Origin: Blakeslea trispora
Taxonomy: Eukaryota > Mucoromycota > Mucoromycetes > Mucorales > Choanephoraceae
NCBI GenBank assembly: GCA_025331445.1
Contig: JAIWNE010000162.1
Span: 1-52,984, forward strand
DNA: 52,984 nucleotides
Direction of reading: 5' to 3'
This document shows positions 22,217-33,354 of the stretch, one piece after another (positions within the stretch are counted from its first letter, which is position 1; each line of letters opens with the position of its first letter). Both the position numbers and the translations under genes were made by a program. A model generated the notes under the pieces. The model searched no databases, had not been told where the DNA came from, and saw only the letters and a program-made list of their open reading frames with translations.

Positions 22217-25200
22217 GGTAAATGTTGATGATTTGGTTTATTTCCTCTCTTTGCATCATACGCTTCAACCAAGAACAAAAAAAAAGTTTTGTGATATTGA
22301 TGAATTCAAGTATTTAATTAAAAAGAATGAGATGTAGTCAAAAAGATAATTACACTCGAATATTAGAATAAAAGACTCAATCCTTAGATTTCAATAAAAA
22401 TATCGTTTTCATGAAGCATTGATTTCATATGCTCTGAATTGCTTTTACATATTAAGAACTGGCTAGAATAGTTATAGCCAGTAAGAAATATATAACCCCT
22501 TAACTAAAAAAGTTAACTTCTATGAGCACATGTTAGCTGTCACTCTACTCATCTGTTCCGCATGTCGACATCTCAAACTTACATGAGCATGCAAGACGGT
22601 AGGCCATTTTGGAAAAAGCTCAAGAAAAAGAAGAAATAAACAAAAGCGCTTGCGACTACACTAGAAAGCGATTGCTTAGTTAATAAAAGCTAAAAATCTG
22701 GAATATGGTTGGCCAGTTTCTTAAAGAGATACTTAAAAAAAGGTATACCTCTAAATTAAGGAGATAGATATATGATGGTTAATGTATGCTCAAGACGATA
22801 TACAATAAAAATAACAATCTAATGATATTAAACTGCTTATGGAAAAGCATTTGATTTCGAGTAAAAGTTACTTCAAGCTCTCCTGATGAAATATACAATT
22901 GTTCCTGGTTCTGATCATGATTTATAAAAACTGTTATCCCAAACCATCTAAATTTCCTATATACTTCTCTATACAATTATATTTGAAGTAAAGTTGACAA
23001 CCTTACAAAGCAGCACAGTACCATTTAAAGTATTTTTACCACTTACAATGATGCCAAATCATGAACAAACTGCTTGTAAGGACATTTGCTCTTCAACCAA
23101 AAAGATCAACTAAAAAATCATCAACATCTATACTCGATCAATTGCTTTCCAGTAATAAACCATATGTGAGTTACTCTTAACCATGAGAAATTTTGTGCGT
23201 CTAAGAGATCTATTTGTATGCTGCATTTTGATGGTTTTGATGTCCACCATATTATACTATTTTGGATCATTTGAAATTATCATAAAATGACAATACAATC
23301 AAATTGAAGTTAGGATCTTTCAGTGTTCGATTTTTAAATGGATTCAAAGGGTGTCATAAGAAGTATTTGTGTCAATGAGTCTTTACAATATATGAATGAT
23401 CTTATTACATTTGGCTTCTGATGTGCCATCCTATTATTATAATCTATTATATCTCTAACAAGAGCGACACTTTAGAAAAGGGTTGCTCTTGATACATTTT
23501 ATTTTTAAGCTAGTTACTTGTATGTTAGAAAATGGTTCATTCATGTACATATATAATTTTGAGACAGCTTGACGCTTTGCTATCAACTTTTTTATAGATT
23601 CTACCTTGGTGTTTCTTTAAGAACCCCTTTACAAAAGCGTTCTTTTAATTGATCACTAATAACATTTGTTTATGCAAATCCAAGACATTTTCCTTTTCAG
23701 TACAATTTTAGCTTGAATCTGTTAATGAAATCATACTTTCTTCCCATCACTGCCATATTTCTCATATATACTGGCCATTTTTTCACAATCCCCCATTTTC
23801 TTTCTTTTCTCTTTTTTTCTATTAATTGCACAGCAAAAGATAAGCACTTTTATCTCTTTTTTTTTATTACAGATATCATATAATCCTTCAACATCACTGA
23901 CTCTTTTATTTGACAATAGCTACATGTATATCACCTTATGATGACAACATCGCAATAATTTGACTACGCTTCTTTTCTTATTTCATAGCATCTTTTAACT
24001 TAACATCTGTATCTATCTGCTTATCATCAACATTAAATACACTTATGTAAATACTCATCATAAGCTCTGATTGACAACCCTTTTTCCATGTCACCTTCTT
24101 CTGTACTACTTTTCACCATCTCATCCATGACTTTTTGATTCAAACTGTCTGCTGTCTACCATGTTGCTCAAACTTATTCTTCTTTGAATGTTATCTGAAT
24201 GCTATCTCTATTAATGCTGCCTATCTGGATTGATGCGTCTTTCTCAACTTATTTTTGCCTAAGGTCCTTCGATTTCTCCATTTATATGTTCAAATGCTAT
24301 TGTATACATTGCATCGACTAACTTGCTCTGTTTGTAGTCATTGCCTTGAACCTCTTGACAAACACACATCCAATTGCCAACCATGCTTCCCTCCTATGTC
24401 TGATTTATTCATGTCTATCCTCTTTCTTATGTGCACATGTGGTCCACCTATTTAAGTATTGTCTCTGGTTATTGCCCTAGCTTTTTGAATTACAATTTCC
24501 CTCTAATATACCGTCGTTCAGGGTACTTGGTCTCTTCTCATGTCGCCATCTCTTTGCCTCATCTTCAAAAAATAATGTCTATCCACCTATTCTCCTTTTA
24601 CTACTGAGGCCTGTGCTTTTGAAGATTGCCGAATCTCTTTTTGGTTGAACCTGAAGTTCCTTCCAACTTTACTGCTTGTGGTTTTTTTTTGTGTCTTCTC
24701 GCCTTTGCTCATGCTTACATGTGTGCTCCATCTCTGATGAGGTTGCCTCATCACCTTGAATCTCTTTCGTGACAAGTGAAATACCACTTCTAGATTATTT
24801 TGACTTGACTATCTTACCAAATGAATTTCTCTTTATCAATTGCTTATATCTGACTGTTACTTTCACTGTTGGCTGGACTCATGAGGTACTTAATCGCAAC
24901 TAACAGAACCAACATGCTCATGACAACGTACATGTGTAAAGGATCGCGTCTCATCTTTTTTTTTTTTTGTGTTTTTAGACTTTCTATGCTATTTGCTTTC
25001 TACTTCTATTGTTTCTGACTCTTGTGTATACTGTTTACTAGTAATCTCTCAGTTGGTGTTGCTCATGACCTTGAATGTTGCTTCAAGATGGTTGTCAAGA
25101 AAAAAAAATAATTTCGAAAAAATTACTCTCGGTTAAGGCTGTATATTTTTTCAAGCGCAGCTACTGCAAAGCTTATTGAAGGCTCTAGTCATGGAAATTA

Positions 25201-25631
25201 ACTCATTCCTGTATCCTATACTGCTTCTCATGATCCTAAAAGGTACCTATATCAGAGCCAAGCATGCTAATCTATCTGGATACAGCCGATGCAGCATTCC
25301 TATCAAAAAAGGACATTTGAGCTACAAATCAGCCTAGAGAAGAACCCATATGTAGCATTTATTTGATTAAAATTAATAAAATTAAAGAAGCTTGATTTGC
25401 CCATAATACCTAAATAATCCAATCATATGCCAAGCTCATCCAAAAATTAAAGCGATACGATTAGCCCATTTATTGCTTATACTTCTAAAACTTGTTAAAT
25501 CATCATTACTATATACTCTAAAGGCCATTTGTCACTATAAATCCTCTTTGAGACCTAAGCTAGATATGATTCGACTATAAACAACTCCTATTTAAAGTAA
25601 TTCGCCAAAGGGTTTTGCCTTTCAACAAAAA

Positions 25632-25728
25632 ATGTCAGAATCTGACAAAATATCATGTCAGATTGCTCAAAAAACCTTAAACCGCTTAAATTGAATTTCA
25701 AGGTTTTCGTGTCAGAATCTGACAAAAA
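25632..25728. repeat. Two copies of a gtcagaatctgac palindrome
   Basis: The near-palindrome tgtcagaatctgacaaaa occurs at about 25632 and again at about 25711, roughly 79 bp apart, with a third half-copy (tgtcag) near 25655. They lie where the middle transposase piece stops matching its family. They may mark the edge of the inserted block. Confidence 0.5.
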
Positions 25729-25734
25729 ATAATG

Positions 25735-26160
25735 TAACTTCAACATCTTTTAAGCCGTGGTGCTTGGTATTGGTCTCCAAGATAAAACTTCCTTCTTGAA
25801 GTCAATTATTCACCGTCAACAATGCTTCTCATGGTACCATGACAAGGGCATTGAAATTTAGAGATCATAATAGATCTTCCCTGTGATTTTGGAAGGCAAC
25901 AGCTTTCCGTGTCCTCAAACCAAAAATATTTCCGGTAATCATTAGCATAGAATGTGCTTTCATCATGAGTGACAAACACGTGCTGCTTTATACTTTGAGG
26001 CAGTTGAGGCTTGTTGATGAGACTAACATCAAACTCGCCATAAGACCCGGAAAGCTTAGAGTACTCCTGTATTCTTTTAGCCCAGGTATCTTTGTAAAAG
26101 ACAACATCCTCACGTTCATGTCCATCGAAATAAACGACTTTGCCTGTATTTTACAATATT
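25735..26160 (-). pseudogene. DDE transposase, middle piece (first catalytic Asp)
   Basis: Reading leftward from a likely splice acceptor (aaatacag, near 26140) the frame gives KVVYFDGHEREDVVFYKDTW, then VTHDESTFYANDYRKYFW, which holds the first catalytic Asp, then QGRSIMISKFQCPCHGTM. An in-frame TAA follows shortly, and family-like sequence continues to about 25735. These blocks are the standard central signature of the same DDE family as the pieces at 18.65-19.64 kb and 31.4-32.3 kb. The right side is cut by the Helitron, whose 3' end lies 13 bp away in the presumed intron. The left side is cut by the 6.1-kb block. Confidence 0.85.
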
Positions 26161-26174
26161 GTTAATTGTGTACC

Positions 26175-26210
26175 AGCCGCCGGTTTTGCTTCGCAAAACG
26201 GAGGGCGGCT
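26175..26210 (-). other. Helitron 3'-terminal hairpin
   Basis: Positions 26175-26181 pair with 26204-26210 (agccgcc/ggcggct). Positions 26183-26189 pair with 26193-26199 (gttttgc/gcaaaac) around a three-base loop. The CTGG terminus is at 26173-26176 on the complementary strand. This is the classical replication terminator of Helitrons. The stem is much more GC-rich than its surroundings. Confidence 0.85.
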
Positions 26211-26363
26211 TTCCCCCCATCCCCCCCAACTCACCCCCACCACCCACCAACCCAGCAGCTTAAACATAATAAATTTTTGTTAGTTTGAATATTCATTCTG
26301 TTGGTTTTTATTATTTCAAGTTATAATTGTCAATATCAATAGAGCATAGAAGACGCAGAAGGA

Positions 26364-29300
26364 TTACATGAAGACTCCGTTCAAAACAACGTTTTCAGTA
26401 TATAATCCATCATGGTTTTTGATAGTAGATATCTGTCTGTCCAAAAGGATCTTAATTGAAGAAGGTTGCTTGATGCGTGAGAAAGCAACATTTAGTTGGC
26501 CATGCGAAAAGATAGGCGTTGTAAGAAAAAGACCAACAGACTCAAGTGTTTGACCTTGAGCTTTGTTAATGGTCATGGCAAATGCTGGCCTAATTGGAAA
26601 TTGTCTTCTTTTAAATGGGATAGTTGTTTGGACTTCATTTGATATGACATCTATTCTTGGGATTAAAAATGTAGCACCCTTGTTTGGGCCTGTTGCAATA
26701 TCAGCTTCAATCATATGAGATTTGAATGATCTACAAATCATTCGAGTTCCATTGCATACACCATCTTTGGGGGACGAATTTCTAAGCATCATTACTGGTG
26801 AGCCAACCTTCAATTTTAAGCAGTGAGGTGGTAATGAGCCAGGGTTAAGCGAATTCAAGAACTCAACAGGATAAAGCATACTAAGGCTTAATTCTTCGAC
26901 TTTATCAGCGCTGAGGTATTCAACATATTCACCGGGAAATTGATCCATGATTACACTGTTAATCTCAGAGACTTGTGTATTTTTGGGTGCTAAGATAGCT
27001 TTCGATACCAAAGTATCAGCATCAAGGTCATTTGGAGATTGAAATCTGTTATAGACTGCATTTGAAAGAGTAGAAATGTCAGATCCTGGTAGTATCATTT
27101 CATCATTAAGACGAATGAAGTTTGAATTGTTGACAACAGATTCTTTTCCATCACCGATACGGAGCAAGTAAACAGAAAATTGGCGAAGAGCTTCAGCCAA
27201 TTGTGCATTGTTTGAGGAAAGAGCTTGCTGAACACGCATATTAGTGTGCAAGCGAAGAGTTTCTACAAATGGCCACAAAGGAGATTGGTTGAGGCATTGA
27301 CTTACAATGGCTGGTCTTTATGCTCGAGGGATTACAGGTAGAACCTGACGAAAATCGCCACCAAAAACAAACAGCTTACCGCCCAGAGGAACTTCTTTCA
27401 ATAGTGGACTTTCTACTTTCATAATGTCACGCAACGAACGATCGACTGTCATTATTTGGTCAACACTAATCATAGACGCTTCATCCCAAACTATAATCTT
27501 TGCACTTCGTACTATTTCTGCATCCTTGCATTGAGGCGTCATCATACAAACACTTTCACTGGATACCTCGATTGGTATTTTGAATGTTGAATGTGCAATT
27601 CTACCACCTTTTAAAAGAGTAGCGGCTGTACCACTATGAGCCACAGCGATTGCAACTTCATTTGTACGGCGTACAGAGTCTAAGAGCGCATTGAACAGAA
27701 AAGTTTTTCCAGTACCACCTGGTCCGTCAATAAAAACAATTCTTGGCTGAGATGAGTGAGGTTGATTGGCAAGCTCAAGAATGCTATCGTATATCTCTCT
27801 CTGATTGGAATTGAATGGCAATAGAGAAGGATCAGGACCTTCAGAAGCCGCAGCATTCAATCTGAGATGCTCGCGAAGTAAAGGATGAACAGCACTGAAA
27901 TTGGTACCTCGAGTGTCATTTTGAGGCATATTAAAGCCTTCGAAATCAGTGATAGCTCTTCCAGCATCAGTCAGGAGGTCATTGATGTCAAGAAGGCAAT
28001 TGTCATAACACTCATTTAAGCTTGATTCAGAGAGAGCGGAGACATCAAGATTATTGCTCAACTTATGAATGTAATCCTCAGCTAAATTCTCTTTAAAATT
28101 GTTCCATAAACTGAAAGGATCAGATGGTAAACAAAACAAAAGAATGGTAGAAAATAACTTTCTCAACTGCAAGGGAGATTGAAAGCTTAAGCACTCTGTC
28201 AAACATGCATCCCATTGCTCGTCAGAAGCTAGCAAATTCAAGGCTCTGGCAGCAGCTTGATATGTTGAGCATACAACATTATTCACCGTACGAAGATCTT
28301 GAAAGCTCTTTGCACCACGTACATGATGAAGAAGCATTCGAAGATAATATTTTTCCTGAGTCCTAGGGGATACAGCATATATGCGACCTATAGTACTACC
28401 ATTTGAGTTCCTTCTAGGATGCCATTTGTTATCCCTCCAAACAAAAAATTCAGAAAACTCACTGTACAGATACCGTCTAGCAGACTCATGATCACGGTTG
28501 TATTTGAACCAAGCAGTTAGAGTGGTATCTTTGGCTTGAGCATCTTCAACAATATCAACCAAAAGCCGATTTGAGTTCTCATCAAAACACACATTTTGCT
28601 GGCCTTCTAGGTGGATCTGAAGCCTTTGATGAGATGGGTACTCTTGATGCAAGGAAAAATGAAAGATACGCCAGCAGGTCTCAGAGGCAGAAACATACCG
28701 AGCATCCAAGAACTGTTTAATCTCATCGTTGTCCTCAACCACTACATTCGACTCATCTGTTGGCTGGCCATTTTGTTTTGCATTCTGTATCGTAACACTT
28801 GCCCGATCATGGCCCTTATACACATATTTGTAAATGTGTTTAACACTTTTGATGGTGTTACATATCTCAACGTTGATATGGCCATCATATATGATACAGA
28901 GATCAATACTGTGAGGCACAACCCAAGCATTGCCAAGTGCTATACCACGGCCAAACACCACTCGTCTGTTGTTAGGTCTACTGTACTTTGGATAGCCTGA
29001 ATTCTCTTCAGTAGTAGTACCTTGGTTGTACTTGTGATGGTATGATTTCGAGCATTTCCCATCCTTCATACATGGTGCGTTAGGCCAGAGATGGCCACAT
29101 GGTCCATGCATCATGTTTTTTGTGACCGTTTGATATGCCAATGGCTGAAGTTCAGGATCAGGAATTTGAGCAGAAACAATCTTATCAATATCCTCAATGG
29201 TTCTAGGCTTATCAGTGTCGGCTACAATGAGAAGGATGTGGGCGTGTGGGAGACCTCTTTTTTGAAACTCAATGACATGTATATGTGCAACAACCTTTCC

Positions 29301-31058
29301 TAGAATTTGCTTGGTGACTAAATCCTCCATGAATGCACCAAGCTTCATTTTGAAAACGCGAGCACAAAGGTCAGGGCGATCAGGAGCCGTCTGATTGGCA
29401 TGCAAAAGCTCGTGTTGAATTTCGGGCCATTTTGGATTGCATGTAAAGGTGATGAAAAAGTCAGGTTTTCCAAACCGTCTTACAATACTAATGGCATCTT
29501 GATAAAGTTGCTGCATATGTCGTGACGATCTAATAAAAGAACTTGGTAGAATCATTCTACGACCGACAACACTCAAATCAGTTGACCCGTCATCTAATCT
29601 CATTGCATCTTGCAACCCACTCAACAAATGCGATCTAAGCAGTGCTTGATTGTGTCTGAGAAACTGAAGTCGTTGTTGCTCAATTTTGGCATACATATTT
29701 ACAATATACTGCTGAAATAAATTCCCAAACAAATGAAGACAGTGGTTGTTACCTCTAATCATCAATCTGAAGGCGTAAAACTTCATGGCAGTAACCCGAT
29801 TTCCATTGGTAGAAACAGTCTCAATATTCTAGCCAGAGGTACCAAAAGGAAAAAGCAAGATGTAGCTCATAGCGTCATACCATTGGTTTAGTTCGCTTAT
29901 TCTTTGGAGAGGGCCTCCACTTGTTGGTCGAATGACAATGTCTCGAGTGGATTGTCCAACTTGATCTGGACTGCCGTCACCAACGATGAGTACACCGATT
30001 TCAGTTGAAGTGGTTGGTGCATTATATCTTCTTTGGTCAGGTGTATCTTCAGCTCTAAAAACCATTGAAACATCAGCCACAGAATCAGGACTCTCATTAA
30101 CCAATTGAGCCATTGATTTGGAGTCACGAACAAAAGGGTTGATAATGTGCATAAGACCTTAAAGATCAGTCAAGAATGAGATGTCCAAATGTTGGTTGTG
30201 TGCATGGCGATTAAGTACTTCATTTCCAGAGTCATGGATGTGAATCTGGGCAAACTTAGGCATCTCTCCTTCTTGAGGATGCAAAGATCCAATACGATGA
30301 TAAAGGCTACCATGAATTCTAAACGAATAGGCCCCAACACTTGAATTTGCTAATGTGGTATCGAAATTACAACCAAGTGAGGTGAATCCTAGAGCACTGT
30401 TGTAAGCTCTAATGTTATGTCGAAACTCTTTGCTTTGGCCATTTGTCCTTTTCAATATATCAAAAATCAAACCGGGTGTTTCAGGCAAAGGATTGAGAAC
30501 ATATTTTCCTTTACCACAGCATAAGGAAAAGTCCGGATTAGAGACTGTGCTTCCACTCTTTTCAAGTGTCCACATGCGAGCTTGACAATGATTGCAAACT
30601 TGGTTCATTTCGCCAAGATCGTAACGTTCAGTGAAGGAAGGCGTGCCTCTTCTCGCCATGTTGTGTGTGGACAGCTGACGGGCTTCCCTGTTACGACCCA
30701 CATAGTTAGCACATTGCCTATTGGTGGAACGAAGGTGCCCAGGTTGACCACAGCTTGAACAAATAAGATCGTTTGTTGTAGGAAGGTCAATATTGATGTC
30801 TCCAACTTGTTTATCGACATCCATAGAGTTAGATTGAGGCTCTACTAAACATGCAGTGTTAGATTGCATATATGTATGTAGGTAATGAAACATACGGTTT
30901 GCAACGTTGTTAGGACAGTCGCGATGAGTGACACGACGATGACCTATGTTACCACAGCTAGTGCAAGTGACAGAACGGTGGTTGTTAGGACAGAGACTAC
31001 TGGTCATGCGGGAATGACCTTCTTGATTACAGCTAGTACAGATTCTAATTGCAGGCAT
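26364..31058 (-). pseudogene. Helitron Rep-helicase (RepHel), one frame with three stops
   Basis: From ATG at 31058 one frame of 1565 codons runs to the final stop, with no frameshift. It is broken only by TAA at 30159-30161, TAG at 29829-29831 and TAA at 27318-27320. The N-terminus has three zinc knuckles (for example CTSCNQEGHSRM, CTSCGNIGHRRV) and a further C-x2-C motif. The Rep domain shows RFGKPDFFITFTCNP, the HUH motif in RGLPHAHILL (about residue 600) and the two-tyrosine region HIYKYVYKGHDRA. The PIF1-like helicase shows Walker A GPGGTGKT (about residue 1110), Walker B IIVWDEASM, GGDFRQVLPVI and INKAQGQTLES, and ends in HGQLNVAFSRIK. Start at 31058 is preferred over an upstream ATG at 31124 because the first knuckle begins six residues later. 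All three stops fit single C-to-T type changes. Confidence 0.9.
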
Positions 31059-31113
31059 TTTAATTTTGAAATACAAAAAATGATAAGAAGTATAATACTG
31101 GCTTCGCGTGAGG

Positions 31114-31131
31114 GGGAGGGACAACCCTCCC
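31114..31131. other. Hairpin upstream of the RepHel start
   Basis: A perfect 7-bp stem (gggaggg/ccctccc) with a four-base loop lies 56 bp upstream of the RepHel ATG, inside the Helitron. It would fall in the promoter or leader. Its function is unknown. Confidence 0.6.
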
Positions 31132-31399
31132 TACCACCTCCCAGTTGGTTTAGGCTTAATCTATGGTTGCAAAGAAATTGCTTTTCTCTTTCATTTCTAT
31201 ATTTAAACTCCGATTCTTAGGTCGTGCAGGTCACGTGCGTATAGAAAATAAAATTTCATTTTTCAATAAATATACGAGCATATTACAAACCGAACCTACG
31301 TTCGATAACAAAATTAGCACCTTCGCTACGCTATGGTCAATTGTTCAGAAGGCGAAGATCACGTGACTGCAAATTAATTTTTCTCAAATTTCAGTAATA

Positions 31400-32336
31400 G
31401 ATGTTTTGACTAGGATTTATCCAGTCGCTTGAAGGCAAAGCCCCAAGAAATCAATTTTCTTCTGACCGAATCAGCAGACAGTTGAAAGACTGCTGAGCCA
31501 TCAACCAAGCGTTCTTCTGACAAGGTATCATCTCCTACAGCTTGAGAAAAGGATTTCCTCATAAAGGTGCTTGACGAGGGCACGAATGCTTCTCTTTGCC
31601 AATAGCTGACTTTAAAACCATTCTACTGCCTTTATCTTAATGTCATTATCATCAAGCACCGACACTTTCTTTAAGTGCTTTCCCTGAGCACCCACAGGAG
31701 TACTTGTCAGTTAGCAGTATACTTTGGGTGCTCATGGATAATCTCAGCCCGATACTTCGTTGTCTTCTCCTTGTATACGAGCTTGACTGCAGCTCTAGAA
31801 GACTGCATCTTCCACCAATTACCCTCGCCAGACATTATTCTAGGGTAATGATAAACACTATCATACTTTGCCTTCTTAGCAACACCAAGCTCTTGTTGTG
31901 CTGACTGAGCATTAACAACAGGGGCAACAAAAATGGCGAGCTTCTTCATAGCCTCAGATACTTGGGATTGAAATTCGGCTCTGCTGTCAACTGGTGCCTG
32001 AATTGGTTTTCTGCTGGCTGGTTTGAAAAAGGAGTCAATTCTGACAGAGCCAGATGCCATCTCCCAATTTTTTTGACGCATTCTGCGTACATGGCGACTA
32101 CTGTGAGCTCCAAAATGACTGTAACGCTCTGTCAAAACATCAGCATCTTCATTCCATTTTAAGGTGATTACCGCAGTGGTAGATGGAATGTTCTCTACAA
32201 TATCATCTACTTCCATAGGTGTTGGAGCACTAGCTTTTTCATCCTCAGATACAACTGTAGTTGCATGCTGTCTGCTTGCTGCTCTTAGACTAGTGATTTG
32301 TCTCAATCTTTGCTTTTGCTTTGAAGTTTTTGGCAT
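31400..32336 (-). pseudogene. DDE transposase, N-terminal piece
   Basis: From ATG at 32336 (MPKTSKQKQRLRQ) a 209-codon frame covers a basic start, an acidic stretch with PMEVDDIVENI, and RRMRQKNWEMASGSVRIDSFF. It ends near 31707. Beyond it, shifted frames continue with KVSVLDDNDIKIKAVEWF, RALVKHLYEEIL and a final LISWGFAFKRLDK near 31415-31440. That last segment is what normally precedes the YFDGHER block, now found at 26.1 kb beyond the Helitron. The piece has at least two stops and two frameshifts. The gene starts about 610 bp inside the right end of the 25.9-kb core, which suggests that the core's ends belong to this element. Confidence 0.7.
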
Positions 32337-32691
32337 ATTATATGTAATTAGATGAAAAGATGTTTATTCTGTCGAGTCACAAAAAGAAAACATTAAGATG
32401 GTCCTCTGTACTACATTAAGACTATACTTGACGCTTGAAGAAAACCATATTATTGGCCGAAATATTGAAATTAAGAGGACATATCCTGGCCTCCCTGCTT
32501 AAGACACTCATCTTTGAAGACAATTCACTTTTCAAAGAATCGAGTTTTTGCAACTTTTCGTCCACCATCTTGTAAAGATACACATTCTAAATAGAATAGT
32601 GGCAACAGGAGCGAAAGACATCAAGACATTACTTCCCTATATACGTTTCTAAAAAATAGCAAGATATTTCGGATTTTAACATAGAGCCAAT

Positions 32692-32947
32692 CTAACAGGC
32701 AACTAAATTATAAAAAGATTGCCATTGTAACACCACGTGGAGGTTAAAAACAAAAATCGACATTGCTCCGACTAAAATTCTTTTTGATTCTACCTTTGAT
32801 TATGCCGTGTATAATGATACCTAATTAATACCTAGCCAAAACAACAACCTAACTTTCGATAACCCAAACAACATCATCTATCTCAATTGTTATAAAAAAA
32901 AAATAGTATGAAATCAGGCGGAGTGCGGACTCTGAAATCGAAATTTT
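32692..32947 (-). repeat. Right arm of the core's boundary inverted repeat
   Basis: Mirror image of 7095-7347. Positions 32859-32947 are identical to the left arm; 32692-32858 are recognisably related but diverged, with a shared gagcaatg block and a ctaacag box. It abuts array B directly. Confidence 0.85.
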
Positions 32948-33253
32948 TGAAACCCCGACGAGGGTACTTGTAACATGAGCGGGAGGGGGGAGGGGGGAGG
33001 GGGGGGGGAGGGAATTTCATTTTTATTTTCTCACTGTGTTGACGCACTTTGGAGGAAAGGGCTCAAAACACGTTTAAAAAAAAAATGGGTGTTCAATGTC
33101 CGCCCACGCTTGAGGGGGAAATTTCTCTTGTTTTTTTTTTTTATAATTTTTTTTTTCTCTCTCTCTGATTAGTAGACATCAGGTAAAATAGACGTGTACA
33201 CGCACATAGGTATAGGTTATAGATCCTTCATGGTGGTTACTGCTGGCGTATGC

Positions 33254-33314
33254 CGAAGAAGAAGAAGAAGAAGAAGAAGAATTAGAAGAACTAGAAGAAC
33301 TAGAAGAAGAAGAA
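33254..33314 (+). repeat. GAA triplet tract in the 3-kb unit
   Basis: A run of GAA triplets interrupted by TAGAAGAAC-type variants. The equivalent runs as TTC lie at about 719-776, 3724-3781 and 6729-6786, and a second GAA copy lies at about 36255-36315. Such tracts can form triplexes and expand; the copies here look equal in length. Confidence 0.9.
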
Positions 33315-33354
33315 ATCGTCTTGTTAGGTGACTATCGCATATTGTTGACCATGT

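Larger units (their letters stand above)
19641..25730. other. 6.1-kb block with no recognisable gene, inside the DDE transposase
   Basis: No reading frame exceeds about 66 codons and none carries a motif I recognise. The sequence is AT-rich with strand-biased patches: purine-rich on the plus strand from about 19,800 to 22,100 and pyrimidine-rich from about 23,700 to 25,100. It separates the middle and C-terminal transposase pieces, so it is either an insertion or a decayed remnant of one. It holds one promoter-like site (22181-22216) and a pair of 13-bp palindromes at its right edge. I found no terminal repeat pair that would define an element. Confidence 0.5.
26173..31358 (-). mobile_element. 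Helitron, 5186 bp, both termini proposed
   Basis: On the minus strand the element starts TCTTCGCC after an A (31359 on the plus strand) and ends in a stem-loop followed by CTGG and then T (26172). This fits the Helitron rules: 5' TC, 3' CTRR, insertion between A and T, no target duplication. The 3' end is well supported by its hairpin; the 5' end is the best TC candidate, not proven. Both flanks carry pieces of one DDE transposase gene, which independently supports a single insertion here. It encodes one long Rep-helicase frame. Confidence 0.75.
7095..32947. mobile_element. 25.9-kb nested segment bounded by inverted repeats
   Basis: This 25,853-bp segment lies between the two inverted arrays. 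Its ends are inverted copies of each other: 89 of 89 bp identical next to the arrays, then diverged over about 165 bp more. Inside are a MULE, two Helitrons, one DDE transposase split into three parts and a CCCH zinc-finger pseudogene. The N-terminal transposase exon starts only about 610 bp from the right end. It is therefore plausible, though not shown, that the boundary repeats are the terminal inverted repeats of that DDE element. No target duplication can be read because both flanks are array sequence. Confidence 0.6.

Noticed and set aside
24255..24455. Cysteine-containing 66-codon frame, possible zinc finger
   Set aside because: The cysteine spacing fits no known finger, and the region is pyrimidine-rich with many chance frames.
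7095..32947. Starship-type giant element
   Set aside because: No tyrosine recombinase of the DUF3435 type was recognised, and the ends are inverted, which does not fit Starships.
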